Assembly (NCBI GenBank): GCA_020344435.1
Contig: CP070826.1
Span: forward strand, 1 to 21,971
Source: Candidatus Bathyarchaeota archaeon
GTDB lineage: Archaea > Thermoproteota > Bathyarchaeia > Bathyarchaeales > Bathyarchaeaceae
Reading direction: 5' to 3'
Length of the DNA stretch: 21,971 nt
This document shows, in pieces, positions 1 through 7,237 of this stretch (positions are counted from its first letter, which is position 1; each line of letters begins with the position of its first letter). Below the pieces are notes generated by a model that did not search any database, was not told where the DNA came from, and was given only the letters and a program-made list of their open reading frames with translations. Made by a program: the position numbers and the translations under genes.

Positions 1-388
1 CATATCTTGGTAGGTTGCCTATTAAGTAGGGTGTGCATGTACAAGAGATTATTATCCCCATTTTTCCGAATGCGTCTATGACTAGGTTTTGTTTGTTTGC
101 GAATTCTTCAGAGATCCCCAGATTTTTCCAATCTTCCAAATCCATTCCCGCTGGGTTCAAAGTTGTGAGCACTTTGACTCTCCCGTCTTTTGCCAATTCA
201 TTCAAGAATTCCAGACCTGCGTCTCCGAGGTTATGGTAGGATACACCTGCCACCTGAACAGAACCTATTCTTATGAGTTTTTCAGCTCCGTAGATATTTC
301 CTAAGGCAACGAGTATCTCCATGGATTTCCGTACTGCGTAACCCTCTTCTCCATTCAGCATTCTTTCCTCTTCTTTTGTTAGGTGCAT
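1..388 (-). CDS. Phosphomevalonate dehydratase large subunit (AcnX family), 3' part outside window
   Basis: Only the first 129 codons are present; the gene runs off the left edge. It matches the N-terminus of the aconitase-X catalytic (large) subunit: LTKEEERMLNGEEGYAVRKS near the start, a VAGVSYHNLGDAGLEFL segment at about residues 46-62, TTLNPAGMD at about 75-83, and CTCTPYLIGNLP at about 116-127, whose cysteines are likely Fe-S ligands. In archaea AcnX dehydrates mevalonate-5-phosphate to trans-anhydromevalonate-5-phosphate. Other AcnX proteins act on hydroxyproline, but the neighbouring UbiD-type decarboxylase and mevalonate kinase favour the mevalonate role. The ATG at 386-388 lies 4 bases after the stop of the decarboxylase gene, so translation is probably coupled. 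The small subunit is not in the window. Confidence 0.85.
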   Translation of the reverse strand, partial: MHLTKEEERMLNGEEGYAVRKSMEILVALGNIYGAEKLIRIGSVQVAGVSYHNLGDAGLEFLNELAKDGRVKVLTTLNPAGMDLEDWKNLGISEEFANKQNLVIDAFGKMGIIISCTCTPYLIGNLPRY

Positions 389-392
389 GAAA

Positions 393-1700
393 TCACAAGA
401 ATCTGCTCAAATCAACTCTTCTGTATTCTTCTCTTTTGAATCCCTTACCTGTTCCCATAGAAGGAATCGTTGCATCTAGTCCCATCTTACACGTTCTCGC
501 CTTTTTTCCTTGTGTCAAATCTCCAGATGGATCAAGCGAAGACCCTCTCTGGTTTGGTACGGTAACAGCGTCTTTATCTGCTTGGAATCTAGTTGCAATG
601 GACCATTCAACTTCGTTTTGGTCATAAATGTTTATGTCATTATCTACAATAACGCAGTGCTTCAATGACTTGTGTCCTTTGAAGGCTGCCTCAATCGCTT
701 TCTTTCCATCATCTGACTTCTGTTTCTTTATTCGCACCACTGCGTGGAGCCAGCTGCAACCACCAGGAGTTATGTAGACATCCTTACATTCGCAGACCTT
801 GTTCACTTCGTTGAAAATTGTGGGTTCTCTGGGCATTCCCATCAGAAACTTGTGTTCGTTTCTTCCAGGAAGTATTGTTTGATAGATTGATTTTTCTCTA
901 CGGGTCATACAGTTGACTTCTACAACTGGTTGATGTCGTACTCTGTCAAGAATACCTGTTGCATCTAAGAAAGGTCCTTCTGAAGCCATTTCTCTTGTTA
1001 TCCTTCCCTCTAACACAATCTCACAATCTCTTGGAGCCTCAAGATCGACGGTCTTACACTTCACCAGCTCCGTCTTTTCAAGCGCGTTGGCCATTCCTAG
1101 TTCGTCAACCCCTTTTGGCAGAGATGTGGCAGCGGCAAGAAGAGTAGCAGTTGAGTTGCCTATGCAAATTGCTATATCGAGTTCGCCACCAGATTTCTTG
1201 AGGGCGGCATCTGTTCCCCTCTCTTCAACGATTCTAGCTACAAGCTTGTTCTTATCTAGCAACATCAACCTGTGGAAACATGTGTTTCTGCCCAACTCTG
1301 GGTCTTTTATTATGGCTATCGCGGACGCAATGTAACTTCCTCCGTCCTTTTCTATGTACCTCATAATTGGTAGCCTTGTTAGATCAACGTCTTTCTCAAC
1401 TACTTCTTGGCATTCTCCCTTCTCCACAACAATTGGAGGTACAGGATTTTCTATGGAATCAGATAATTTGTGCAACAATTGTTCCTTCTCTATGTTTAGA
1501 GCTCTGGCAATTAGTCCCTTGGAAGAGACTAGGCCAGCTACAACAGGAATGGTGGATTCTTTCACTCTCTCAAAAAACATAGGTTTCTCGCCGAGAGCAT
1601 CAATAATTCCCGCCATCTCATACTCTGTCGACACTTCTTTTCTTATCCTTATCAATTCCCCCTCTGCGTCAAGCTGTCCTAGAAAATCTCTAAAACCCAA
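393..1700 (-). CDS. Anhydromevalonate phosphate decarboxylase (UbiD family)
   Basis: A 435-residue UbiD-superfamily protein, shorter than the roughly 490-residue bacterial UbiD. Family signatures are GGSYIASAIAIIKDPELG (about 120-137), RITREMASEGPFLDATG with the conserved acidic and Gly-Pro-Phe residues (about 233-249), DNDINIYDQNEVEWSIATR (about 360-378) and RGSSLDPSG near the C-terminus. UbiD enzymes use prenylated FMN. In the archaeal mevalonate route this member decarboxylates trans-anhydromevalonate-5-phosphate to isopentenyl phosphate. It lies between mevalonate kinase and AcnX, which strongly supports that job over ubiquinone or aromatic-acid metabolism. The start is TTG at 1698-1700, preceded by GAGGGG (1707-1712) that overlaps the stop of the upstream kinase gene. 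The prFMN-making UbiX partner is not in the window. Confidence 0.88.
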   Translation of the reverse strand: MGFRDFLGQLDAEGELIRIRKEVSTEYEMAGIIDALGEKPMFFERVKESTIPVVAGLVSSKGLIARALNIEKEQLLHKLSDSIENPVPPIVVEKGECQEVVEKDVDLTRLPIMRYIEKDGGSYIASAIAIIKDPELGRNTCFHRLMLLDKNKLVARIVEERGTDAALKKSGGELDIAICIGNSTATLLAAATSLPKGVDELGMANALEKTELVKCKTVDLEAPRDCEIVLEGRITREMASEGPFLDATGILDRVRHQPVVEVNCMTRREKSIYQTILPGRNEHKFLMGMPREPTIFNEVNKVCECKDVYITPGGCSWLHAVVRIKKQKSDDGKKAIEAAFKGHKSLKHCVIVDNDINIYDQNEVEWSIATRFQADKDAVTVPNQRGSSLDPSGDLTQGKKARTCKMGLDATIPSMGTGKGFKREEYRRVDLSRFL

Positions 1701-1711
1701 TATATTCCCCT

Positions 1712-2707
1712 CTACAAACGTGATATCCGGTTTCTAATTTGGTCATTTTCTTCATACCTTCTATTTATCCCAGTTTTCGTTCTCAACACTCTAAATCCCT
1801 CTCCTTCCATTGCTGTTGCAACTGCTTCTTGAAGTTCTCTTCCCGGCGTCAATGCTACCATGCATCCACCACCGCCACCACCAGTTAGTTTTGCTCCGAT
1901 GGCTCCCCGTTCTCGAGCTCGATTGACAAGATAATCCAATTCTTTGCAGGAAACTTCGATTTCTTGCAGTAGACCATGATTTTCGTTCATCAACCTCCCA
2001 ACTCTTACCAAATCAAAATCTTCTAATGCTCTTCTCGCCTCGAATATTAGCGATTTTGCTTGATTGAACACTAGGTCATACTTTTCTGGATTTGCTTTCT
2101 TTCTTTTTGCGACGGCTGCAATCATTCCCTTCGTGTTGGCGACAATTCCTGTGTTGCCTATGACAATTCGAACGGGTTTCTTTATGCTCAGTCTTTCGAT
2201 TTTGCTTGGACCTCCGCTCAGATTCCTGATAAACCAGATCAATCCTCCGTAGGTTGCTGCAGTGTTGTCGATCCCCGAGGGTGTTCCAGCGTAAGCTTTC
2301 TCAGCTTCATAAGCAATCTCGTTAATTCTTTCAATTGACAGATTCATTCTAAACTCCTCTGCTATAGCCTTTGCGATTGCAACGCTGCTTGCAGCAGAAG
2401 CACCAATTCCGCTGAAACCAGGGAGGTTTCCTCCCAACCAGATCTCCAAAGCCCTCTTTTCAGAATTGATTCCCATATTTTCAAGCATTCTCTCAATGGC
2501 CTCTTTTTGCTGGGTTCTCTTCTTTTCAGTATAGCCTTTTGCGCCTTTTCTTTCGTCGCTTATTGTGATTCCATCTCCAATTGACTTCACTTCTGCCTCG
2601 GCTATCAAATCGATTGCAGAAACAATTCCCGGCAGACCGTAAACCACGAAATGTTCACCAAACAAAATGGCTTTTCCGAAACCAGAACCTCTTCCCATCG
2701 AGACCAC
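1712..2707 (-). CDS. mvk: Mevalonate kinase (GHMP family)
   Basis: A GHMP-fold kinase of 331 residues, normal for archaeal mevalonate kinases; it phosphorylates mevalonate to mevalonate-5-phosphate with ATP. Motif 1 is KAILFGEHFVVYGLPG (about 12-27), motif 2 the phosphate-binding loop LPGFSGIGASAASS (about 95-108), then TPSGIDNTAATYGG (about 142-155) with the candidate catalytic Asp at about 147, and motif 3 LTGGGGGGCMVAL (about 274-286). The GTG at 2705-2707 is the longest start; an in-frame ATG at 2696-2698 is also possible. No SD precedes either, and a TATA-like TTAAAT lies about 25-30 bases upstream, so the mRNA may be leaderless. It is the first gene of the isoprenoid operon. Phosphomevalonate kinase is excluded only by family resemblance and context. 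Confidence 0.9.
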   Translation of the reverse strand: MVSMGRGSGFGKAILFGEHFVVYGLPGIVSAIDLIAEAEVKSIGDGITISDERKGAKGYTEKKRTQQKEAIERMLENMGINSEKRALEIWLGGNLPGFSGIGASAASSVAIAKAIAEEFRMNLSIERINEIAYEAEKAYAGTPSGIDNTAATYGGLIWFIRNLSGGPSKIERLSIKKPVRIVIGNTGIVANTKGMIAAVAKRKKANPEKYDLVFNQAKSLIFEARRALEDFDLVRVGRLMNENHGLLQEIEVSCKELDYLVNRARERGAIGAKLTGGGGGGCMVALTPGRELQEAVATAMEGEGFRVLRTKTGINRRYEENDQIRNRISRL

Positions 2708-2731
2708 ATAAGAAAGACAATTAGTTCTTGA

Positions 2732-2739
2732 GATTTAAG
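2732..2739 (-). promoter_or_regulatory. Putative TATA box of the mevalonate operon
   Basis: The minus strand reads CTTAAATC here, close to the archaeal TATA consensus TTTAAA. A start site about 25 bases downstream would fall near 2710, next to the GTG start at 2707, implying a leaderless or nearly leaderless transcript. This is inferred from spacing and base content only. Confidence 0.4.
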
Positions 2740-2879
2740 CAATATGGACAATAGAGCCCCGAAGTTGCAGGAATTAAGAGGGTTATGGCTGTTTGCAAAA
2801 AGGTCGATAGCTAGGATGAGAATACTCCTGAAAGGGTGTTTCAAAGGTAGCGTATGTCTAGCACTATTATGCATACATC

Positions 2880-2884
2880 AAAAA
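2880..2884 (-). terminator. Possible oligo-T terminator after the ribosomal/MEMO operon
   Basis: The minus strand has a run of five T about 20 bases after the MEMO stop codon, in the 196-base gap before mevalonate kinase. Archaeal termination is guided by short T-runs without a needed hairpin. The run is short, so this is tentative. Confidence 0.25.
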
Positions 2885-2903
2885 TAGAACATGCACACGT
2901 CAT

Positions 2904-3734
2904 CTAGCCTTTCATGAACGAGATGGATGCGTAGCCTACAACTGAAGAGAAGTCCTTGGTGATGTCGCCGCTGGTCTTATAGCAAAGTAGCCGCGCCCTC
3001 TTTGCGTTCAACAACTTTGCTGCCGTAATCGCTGCAACCACTGGACCGTAACCGCACGTGGAAATCCTCTGAGACTCAACAGTAGAGTAATAGAGTTCCT
3101 CGTCCATCTTTATGGCGGCATCGATGGCCAATCTATCCTTCTGGTCTGCTCTTTCATGAGGCTCGTAGTGAGTCAGATCTGTTGAGGCTATCACCAAGCC
3201 GTTTTTCCCACACAGTGCTCTTGCAGCAGCCCGCCCTACCTCGCGACTCGATTCCAGATCCTGCATAAGAAATGAGATGGGGACAAGCTTGAAGCTTGAA
3301 CCGCAGAGGTATTGAAGGAAAGGGAGCTGAAGCTCAATAGAGTGTTCGCGTGCATGGGCTGTGTCGTCCACATCGATGATTTGAGATTCGCGCAGAATCT
3401 GGTTAGCCGTTTGGCTGTCAATCTCTACGTCTCCCAAAGGGGTTCGCCAAACCCCCTCATTCATGATGGCCAGCGCACTGCCAAACCCGTAATGATTAGG
3501 GCCAAAAAGAACAACAGTGTCTGGTCGACCATCAAATGCAAGACTGTAATACGCGTTTGCAGCCACTGGTCCAGAAAACATATATCCTGCATGAGGACAG
3601 GCTAGCCCGACTATATCTCGCGGACCCCTTTCCTTGATCTCTGGAAGTCTTCCTGGTCCGATTTTGTGCACGAAGCAGTTTTCTATCTGTGCTCGCAAAG
3701 ATTGTGAGTTGTCAGCGTACCACGAACCTGCCAC
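2904..3734 (-). CDS. MEMO1 family protein
   Basis: A 276-residue MEMO-family protein (the B component of the AmmeMemoRadiSam set). The three residues that bind metal in human MEMO1 are present: His in CPHAGY (about 48), His in FGPNHYG (about 81) and Cys in STCGYGPV (about 227). The conserved STDLTHY is at about 184-190. The fold resembles extradiol dioxygenases, but the biochemical role in archaea is not settled. MEMO next to mevalonate kinase or uS2 is a common archaeal arrangement. The only standard start nearby is GTG at 3732-3734, yet the family-typical residues RRPAVAG begin upstream of it in the same frame. The true start may therefore be a CTG at 3753-3755 overlapping the uS2 stop, preceded by a GAGGGAG-like site. 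The ammeMemoRadiSam radical SAM partner is not seen. Confidence 0.85.
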   Translation of the reverse strand: MAGSWYADNSQSLRAQIENCFVHKIGPGRLPEIKERGPRDIVGLACPHAGYMFSGPVAANAYYSLAFDGRPDTVVLFGPNHYGFGSALAIMNEGVWRTPLGDVEIDSQTANQILRESQIIDVDDTAHAREHSIELQLPFLQYLCGSSFKLVPISFLMQDLESSREVGRAAARALCGKNGLVIASTDLTHYEPHERADQKDRLAIDAAIKMDEELYYSTVESQRISTCGYGPVVAAITAAKLLNAKRARLLCYKTSGDITKDFSSVVGYASISFMKG

Positions 3735-3751
3735 TGCGGGACGCCTAACCT

Positions 3752-4420
3752 TCAGCCTTCTCCCTCTTCCGTCTTTGCCAGTTTTACCTCGAAATCATCG
3801 ATTGAAAGGCCTAGGTCTCCGTCAGGAGGGATCTCTCCTCTCTCTCGCAATATCTGTCTCGCAAGAAGCCAATAGATTACCGCCAAGGCTCTCCTCCCCT
3901 TGTTGTTAGTGGGGATAACTATGTCTAGGTTGCGAGACTCGTTGTCGGTGCTGCAAAGAGCCACAACAGGAACACCCACTGTTGCGGACTCTCTCACAGC
4001 TTGACCATCGGCTCTCGGATCAGAAACAATAACAACACTGGGTTCGATGCGATTAGGATAAAGGGGGTTGGACAGCACCCCAGGAATAAAACGTCCAATA
4101 ATAGGAGTTGCCCGAGTCGCATCACAGAATCTCTCCACTGGAGTTCGCGCGTATAATCTTGCTGCCACCGCTGCGATCTTAGACGGCTCAAACCTGGCCA
4201 GGAACTTAGCGGCAACCCGGATTCGTTCATTCGTCTTCTGAATGTCTAGAACGAACAGTCCATCTGGTCTGACACGATATATGAACGGCTCGACATCCTT
4301 TGTTTTCATTCTGGTCCCTATGTGGATCCCTGCTGACAGGAGGGTATCTTGAGGCAACAAGAGCTCCTCACTCGCGATTTCGATTTCTTCACTTTCTTCC
4401 TTCGACATGTTCTTCTTCAC
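3752..4420 (-). CDS. rpsB: Small ribosomal subunit protein uS2
   Basis: Archaeal/eukaryotic-type uS2 (SA family), 222 residues with the longest start. Typical segments are LLSAGIHIGTRMKTKDVEPF, the DIQKTNERI region, RFIPGVLSNP, VVIVSDPRADGQAV and the IPTNNKGRRALAVIYWLLAR helix. The GTG at 4418-4420 overlaps the enolase stop as GTGA; an ATG four codons later (4406-4408) is an equally credible start. The N-terminus is acidic. It belongs to the 30S head/platform and is co-transcribed with enolase upstream and MEMO downstream. Confidence 0.95.
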   Translation of the reverse strand: MKKNMSKEESEEIEIASEELLLPQDTLLSAGIHIGTRMKTKDVEPFIYRVRPDGLFVLDIQKTNERIRVAAKFLARFEPSKIAAVAARLYARTPVERFCDATRATPIIGRFIPGVLSNPLYPNRIEPSVVIVSDPRADGQAVRESATVGVPVVALCSTDNESRNLDIVIPTNNKGRRALAVIYWLLARQILRERGEIPPDGDLGLSIDDFEVKLAKTEEGEG

Positions 4421-5673
4421 AACCGAAGGGTGGCCATCTTGGCTCTTTCGCCAAGCATTTCCTCTGTTCGGATGAGCTCGTTGATCTTTGATATGCGCGT
4501 TCCCCCGATTACGCCCGTTTTGATGATGGGACAGTGCAACGCTATCGATAGGTGAGCTATATGCGTATCGGTCGTTTCTCCAGATCGGTGAGACATGATA
4601 GTAGTGTATCCTGCTTTCTGAGCCAGTTTAGTGGTCTTCCAAGCATCAGTAAGTGTTCCAACCTGATTGGTTTTGATGATTGCCGCATTAGCAGCACCGA
4701 GTTCTATTCCATGACCTAGTCTCTCCATATTTGTCGCAAAAAGATCGTCGCCGCATACAAGACATTTTCCGGTCATCTTTGTGAGTTGGGCAAAACTCCT
4801 GAAATCTTGTTCATGAAATGGGTCTTCAATGTAAGCGAGGTTATAGCGCTCGACAAGCTGCGAGATAAAGTCTATTTGATCCTCCGAATCTCTCTTGACT
4901 CTGTCTCGAGGGTAGACATAGCATTTCTCTTTTGAGCTCCACAAACTTGAAGCTGCTATGTCCAATCCAACTCTGCAATCAACTCCCGTTTCCTTTGAAA
5001 CGACTTCGCATGCCTTTGACATGATTTCCAAGGCCTCTTCATTTCCTATGTTGGGAGCCCAAGCTCCCTCATCTCCTCTTCCATTGGTGAAGCTTTTGTC
5101 TGCTTTTCTTAGGAAAGAACCTACTTTCCTGTGAAATGACGCATTTGCTTTTGCTGCCTCAGAAAAGGAGTTTGCTTTGAGCGGTAGTACTAGAAACTCT
5201 TGTATGTCTGGTGTCTTTCCGTGTGCATGTTTTCCCCCGCCTATGACATTTCCCAAGGGATTTGGGATTTCATTTGCAAAATAACCTGCAAGATACTCAA
5301 ACAATGACATGCCATGTGATGCGGCTGCGGCATCAGCGGTTCCTAGAGACACAGCATAAGCTGCGTTTCCACCGAGATTCCTGAAATCTGCTGTTCCATC
5401 TATCTCGTGGAGAAGAAGGTCGATTTCCTCTTGTTCGTCTGCATTTCTGCCTATCAGTTCCGGGGCGACTAGATTAGCCACGTTCTCTATGGCTCGATCT
5501 ACTATGCCTTGTGGATAGGAGATTACTTCCGCCTTTCCCTTGCTGGCGCCAGCTGGTGCAGAAGCTCTTCCGAATCCTGCTAGGGTCGTCACGTCAACCT
5601 CAAGGGTCTCTTCCCCTCGGCTGTTGAAAATCTTTCGTGCTGTGATATCCTCAATGACCGTTGACACGTCCAT
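4417..5673 (-). CDS. eno: Enolase (phosphopyruvate hydratase)
   Basis: Interconverts 2-phosphoglycerate and phosphoenolpyruvate. All key residues are visible in the 418-residue form: QEFLVLP (Glu about 159), RGDEGAWAP (acid-base Glu about 202), the three Mg ligands in GLDIAASS (Asp about 238), YIEDPF (Glu about 283) and CGDDLF (Asp about 309), IIKTNQVG (catalytic Lys about 334) and SHRSGETTD (about 361-369). N-terminal ITARKIFNSRG is the family start region. The frame is open to a GTG at 5712 inside rpoN, but the family N-terminus favours the ATG at 5671-5673 or the GTG at 5665-5667, which has GAGAGG 6 bases before it. Enolase directly follows rpoN here, with no rpoK between. Confidence 0.95.
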   Translation of the reverse strand: MDVSTVIEDITARKIFNSRGEETLEVDVTTLAGFGRASAPAGASKGKAEVISYPQGIVDRAIENVANLVAPELIGRNADEQEEIDLLLHEIDGTADFRNLGGNAAYAVSLGTADAAAASHGMSLFEYLAGYFANEIPNPLGNVIGGGKHAHGKTPDIQEFLVLPLKANSFSEAAKANASFHRKVGSFLRKADKSFTNGRGDEGAWAPNIGNEEALEIMSKACEVVSKETGVDCRVGLDIAASSLWSSKEKCYVYPRDRVKRDSEDQIDFISQLVERYNLAYIEDPFHEQDFRSFAQLTKMTGKCLVCGDDLFATNMERLGHGIELGAANAAIIKTNQVGTLTDAWKTTKLAQKAGYTTIMSHRSGETTDTHIAHLSIALHCPIIKTGVIGGTRISKINELIRTEEMLGERAKMATLRL

Positions 5674-5683
5674 CCTCTCGATC

Positions 5684-5899
5684 TTATGCTTGTCTCCTTC
5701 TTCCGAACTCACTGAATTTTAGAACTTGATCTATGGTTTCCACGTGGGAGAGGAGCATGCGACGACAGCAATACCGAGTAACTCCAAGACTATCTAGGAC
5801 CTTTCTTGGGTCTTCTCCTCTTTTTACCCCTCTGGCGAATTCTTCCCATTTGTCGCCAATTGACTTGCCGCAGGAGAAACAGCGCACGGGTATGATCAT
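5684..5899 (-). CDS. rpoN: RNA polymerase subunit Rpo10 (RpoN)
   Basis: A 71-residue archaeal Rpb10 homologue. It has the characteristic zinc site CFSCGK (Cys7, Cys10) and RYCCRRM (Cys44, Cys45), and the family pattern IIPVRC, W-EEF, VLDSLGV-RYCCRRM. It stabilises the Rpo3/Rpo11 assembly platform of RNA polymerase. The ATG at 5897-5899 is preceded by GGGAGGAC about 9 bases upstream. It follows uS9 after a 113-base gap with repeated TTCACAA motifs, so it may have its own promoter or an internal regulatory site. Confidence 0.95.
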   Translation of the reverse strand: MIIPVRCFSCGKSIGDKWEEFARGVKRGEDPRKVLDSLGVTRYCCRRMLLSHVETIDQVLKFSEFGRRRQA

Positions 5900-5921
5900 C
5901 CTTGTCGTCCTCCCTTAATCA

Positions 5922-5986
5922 TTCACAAAGGGGTCAGGGCGTGGATTTGTGAAAATGTGCTTTCTATCGTGGGCTTTTCTTCACAA
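5922..5986. repeat. Three TTCACAA motifs in the uS9-rpoN gap
   Basis: TTCACAAA (5922-5929) and TTTGTGAA (5946-5953) form a perfect 8-bp inverted repeat with a 16-base spacer. A third copy, TTCACAA (5980-5986), lies in direct orientation to the first. All are within the 113-base space upstream of rpoN. They could be an operator or an RNA hairpin; no known regulator can be assigned. Confidence 0.45.
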
Positions 5987-6012
5987 CAAAACAGTGTCAT
6001 CTGATTTTTACC

Positions 6013-6426
6013 CTATCTGTAACTTTTTTGATCTCTAGCTCTCGCGCTGGGTCCCCCAAACTTCTTGGACTCTTTCCGCCTTGGATCTCCAGCGATCATA
6101 GACCGGTCGTAATTCATGAATGCGGTCTTGAGCTTGGCGCTTTTAGTCCAATCTAATAAAGCCCTTGCGATAGCCATCCTAGAGGCCTCAGCCTGCCCCA
6201 TGAAGCCTCCGCCAGACACCTTAACATCGATATCGATCTGCCTCAAGGTTTCCTTATCTGCTTGGAGGATGGGTTCGATGATCTTGTCTCTGGCAATAAT
6301 GGGATCAAAGATCTCGAGGGGGATCTTATTTATGCGAATTCTTCCCTTTCCTTTTCTCACGGTTGCTCTGGCAATGGCGGTCTTCCGCTTTCCACTCGTT
6401 AATAAAATCCTCTCTCGACCAGGCAT
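6013..6426 (-). CDS. rpsI: Small ribosomal subunit protein uS9
   Basis: A 137-residue archaeal uS9. Recognisable blocks are GKRKTAIARATVRKGKGRI near the N-terminus, VKVSGGGFMGQAEASRMAIA in the middle, and the basic C-terminal tail ending in SYR, which in ribosomes reaches the P-site tRNA. The frame is open further upstream into uL13, but ATG at 6424-6426 is chosen because the family begins there, it lies one base after the uL13 stop, and GGTGACT precedes it at good spacing. Confidence 0.95.
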   Translation of the reverse strand: MPGRERILLTSGKRKTAIARATVRKGKGRIRINKIPLEIFDPIIARDKIIEPILQADKETLRQIDIDVKVSGGGFMGQAEASRMAIARALLDWTKSAKLKTAFMNYDRSMIAGDPRRKESKKFGGPSARARDQKSYR

Positions 6427-6427
6427 A

Positions 6428-6868
6428 CTAGTCACCAGATGAAGTCCATCCGATCTCCTTCGCCAATTTTCCAACCGTGACATACGGGCATTTCAATTTC
6501 TCTGATTCAGCGCATGCTATTCTTTGCGTCTCTATGTCTTTAAGCTCTTCGGGCACGTCAGCAAAAACCCTGAGCTTTCTGTAGGCTAGCTGTCCCTTTG
6601 GTTTCTTCCTTGGCAGCATTCCCCTTATAGTTCTACGGATGATCTGTTCTGGTATTCGGGGGTGGAAGGGACCCTTCCTGGGGTGTCCGATCTCAAGTTT
6701 TCTTTTGGCTTCCTTGACCGCGCTCAATCTCTTCCCCGATATCACCGCTTTTCTTGCGTTCACGATTGTGATGCTTTCTCCTTGGAGGAGGCGCTTGGCT
6801 ACTGTGCTTGCCATTCTGCCGAGAATGAGTCCGTCTGCATCGATTACTACAGCTGGCTCTGTGGTCAT
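6428..6868 (-). CDS. rplM: Large ribosomal subunit protein uL13
   Basis: Archaeal uL13, 146 residues from the ATG at 6866-6868. Diagnostic parts are VVIDADGLILGRMASTVAKR at the N-terminus, the ITIVNARKAVISGK block and IRGMLPRKKPKGQLAYRKLR. The C-terminus carries CPYVTVGKLAKEIGW. The open frame reaches 6940 inside uL18e, but the extra basic leader is not family-like, and a GAGTGA SD sits just before the internal ATG, five bases after the uL18e stop. Confidence 0.95.
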   Translation of the reverse strand: MTTEPAVVIDADGLILGRMASTVAKRLLQGESITIVNARKAVISGKRLSAVKEAKRKLEIGHPRKGPFHPRIPEQIIRRTIRGMLPRKKPKGQLAYRKLRVFADVPEELKDIETQRIACAESEKLKCPYVTVGKLAKEIGWTSSGD

Positions 6869-6873
6869 AGTTT

Positions 6874-7236
6874 TCACTCGAGGATTCTCACGTTTGTGCC
6901 TTTTGGATTTTTCTCCGCTAACTCTTGTATTGAGAGGCATTTCCCCTTGGCTTCTAGAATTTTCAGCTTCGCCTTTTTAGAGAAGGCGAAGGCTGCCACA
7001 TGTAAGGAATGGTTGATCTTCCCTGAGCCTAGCACTTTTCCTGGAATTGCTACAATATCTCCCTTCTTTGTGTGGCGCCTTAGATGACTCAGATTCACGC
7101 TTGCTCGTCTCTGTCTTGAGCGTGCCAAGCGATCTGCTATTGAACGCCATACTCTTACCTCGTTTTCTCGGGACTTCTTTCTTAGGGCTCGGATGATTTC
7201 TGTCAGTTCTAGGTTTGTCGCTCCAATCTTTCTCAA
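6874..7236 (-). CDS. rpl18e: Large ribosomal subunit protein uL18e (L18e)
   Basis: A 120-residue archaeal L18e (uL15-like fold). It shows TNLELTEIIRALRKKSRENE at the N-terminus, VNLSHLRRHTKKGD, then VAIPGKVLGSGKINHSLHVA and a C-terminal LAEKNPKGTNVRIL. The start is TTG at 7234-7236, two bases from the RpoD stop; the nearby ATG at 7239-7241 runs into a stop, leaving TTG as the only sensible choice. It sits between rpoD and uL13 as in other archaea. Confidence 0.93.
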   Translation of the reverse strand: MRKIGATNLELTEIIRALRKKSRENEVRVWRSIADRLARSRQRRASVNLSHLRRHTKKGDIVAIPGKVLGSGKINHSLHVAAFAFSKKAKLKILEAKGKCLSIQELAEKNPKGTNVRILE

Positions 7237-7237
7237 G

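Noticed and set aside
33..304. Plus-strand ORFs of 68 and 71 codons at the left edge
   Set aside because: They are antisense shadows of the AcnX-family gene, whose minus-strand translation matches the family closely.
2605..2874. Minus-strand ORF of 89 codons upstream of and overlapping mevalonate kinase
   Set aside because: It overlaps the conserved kinase N-terminus in another frame and has no family features; the region upstream looks like a promoter.
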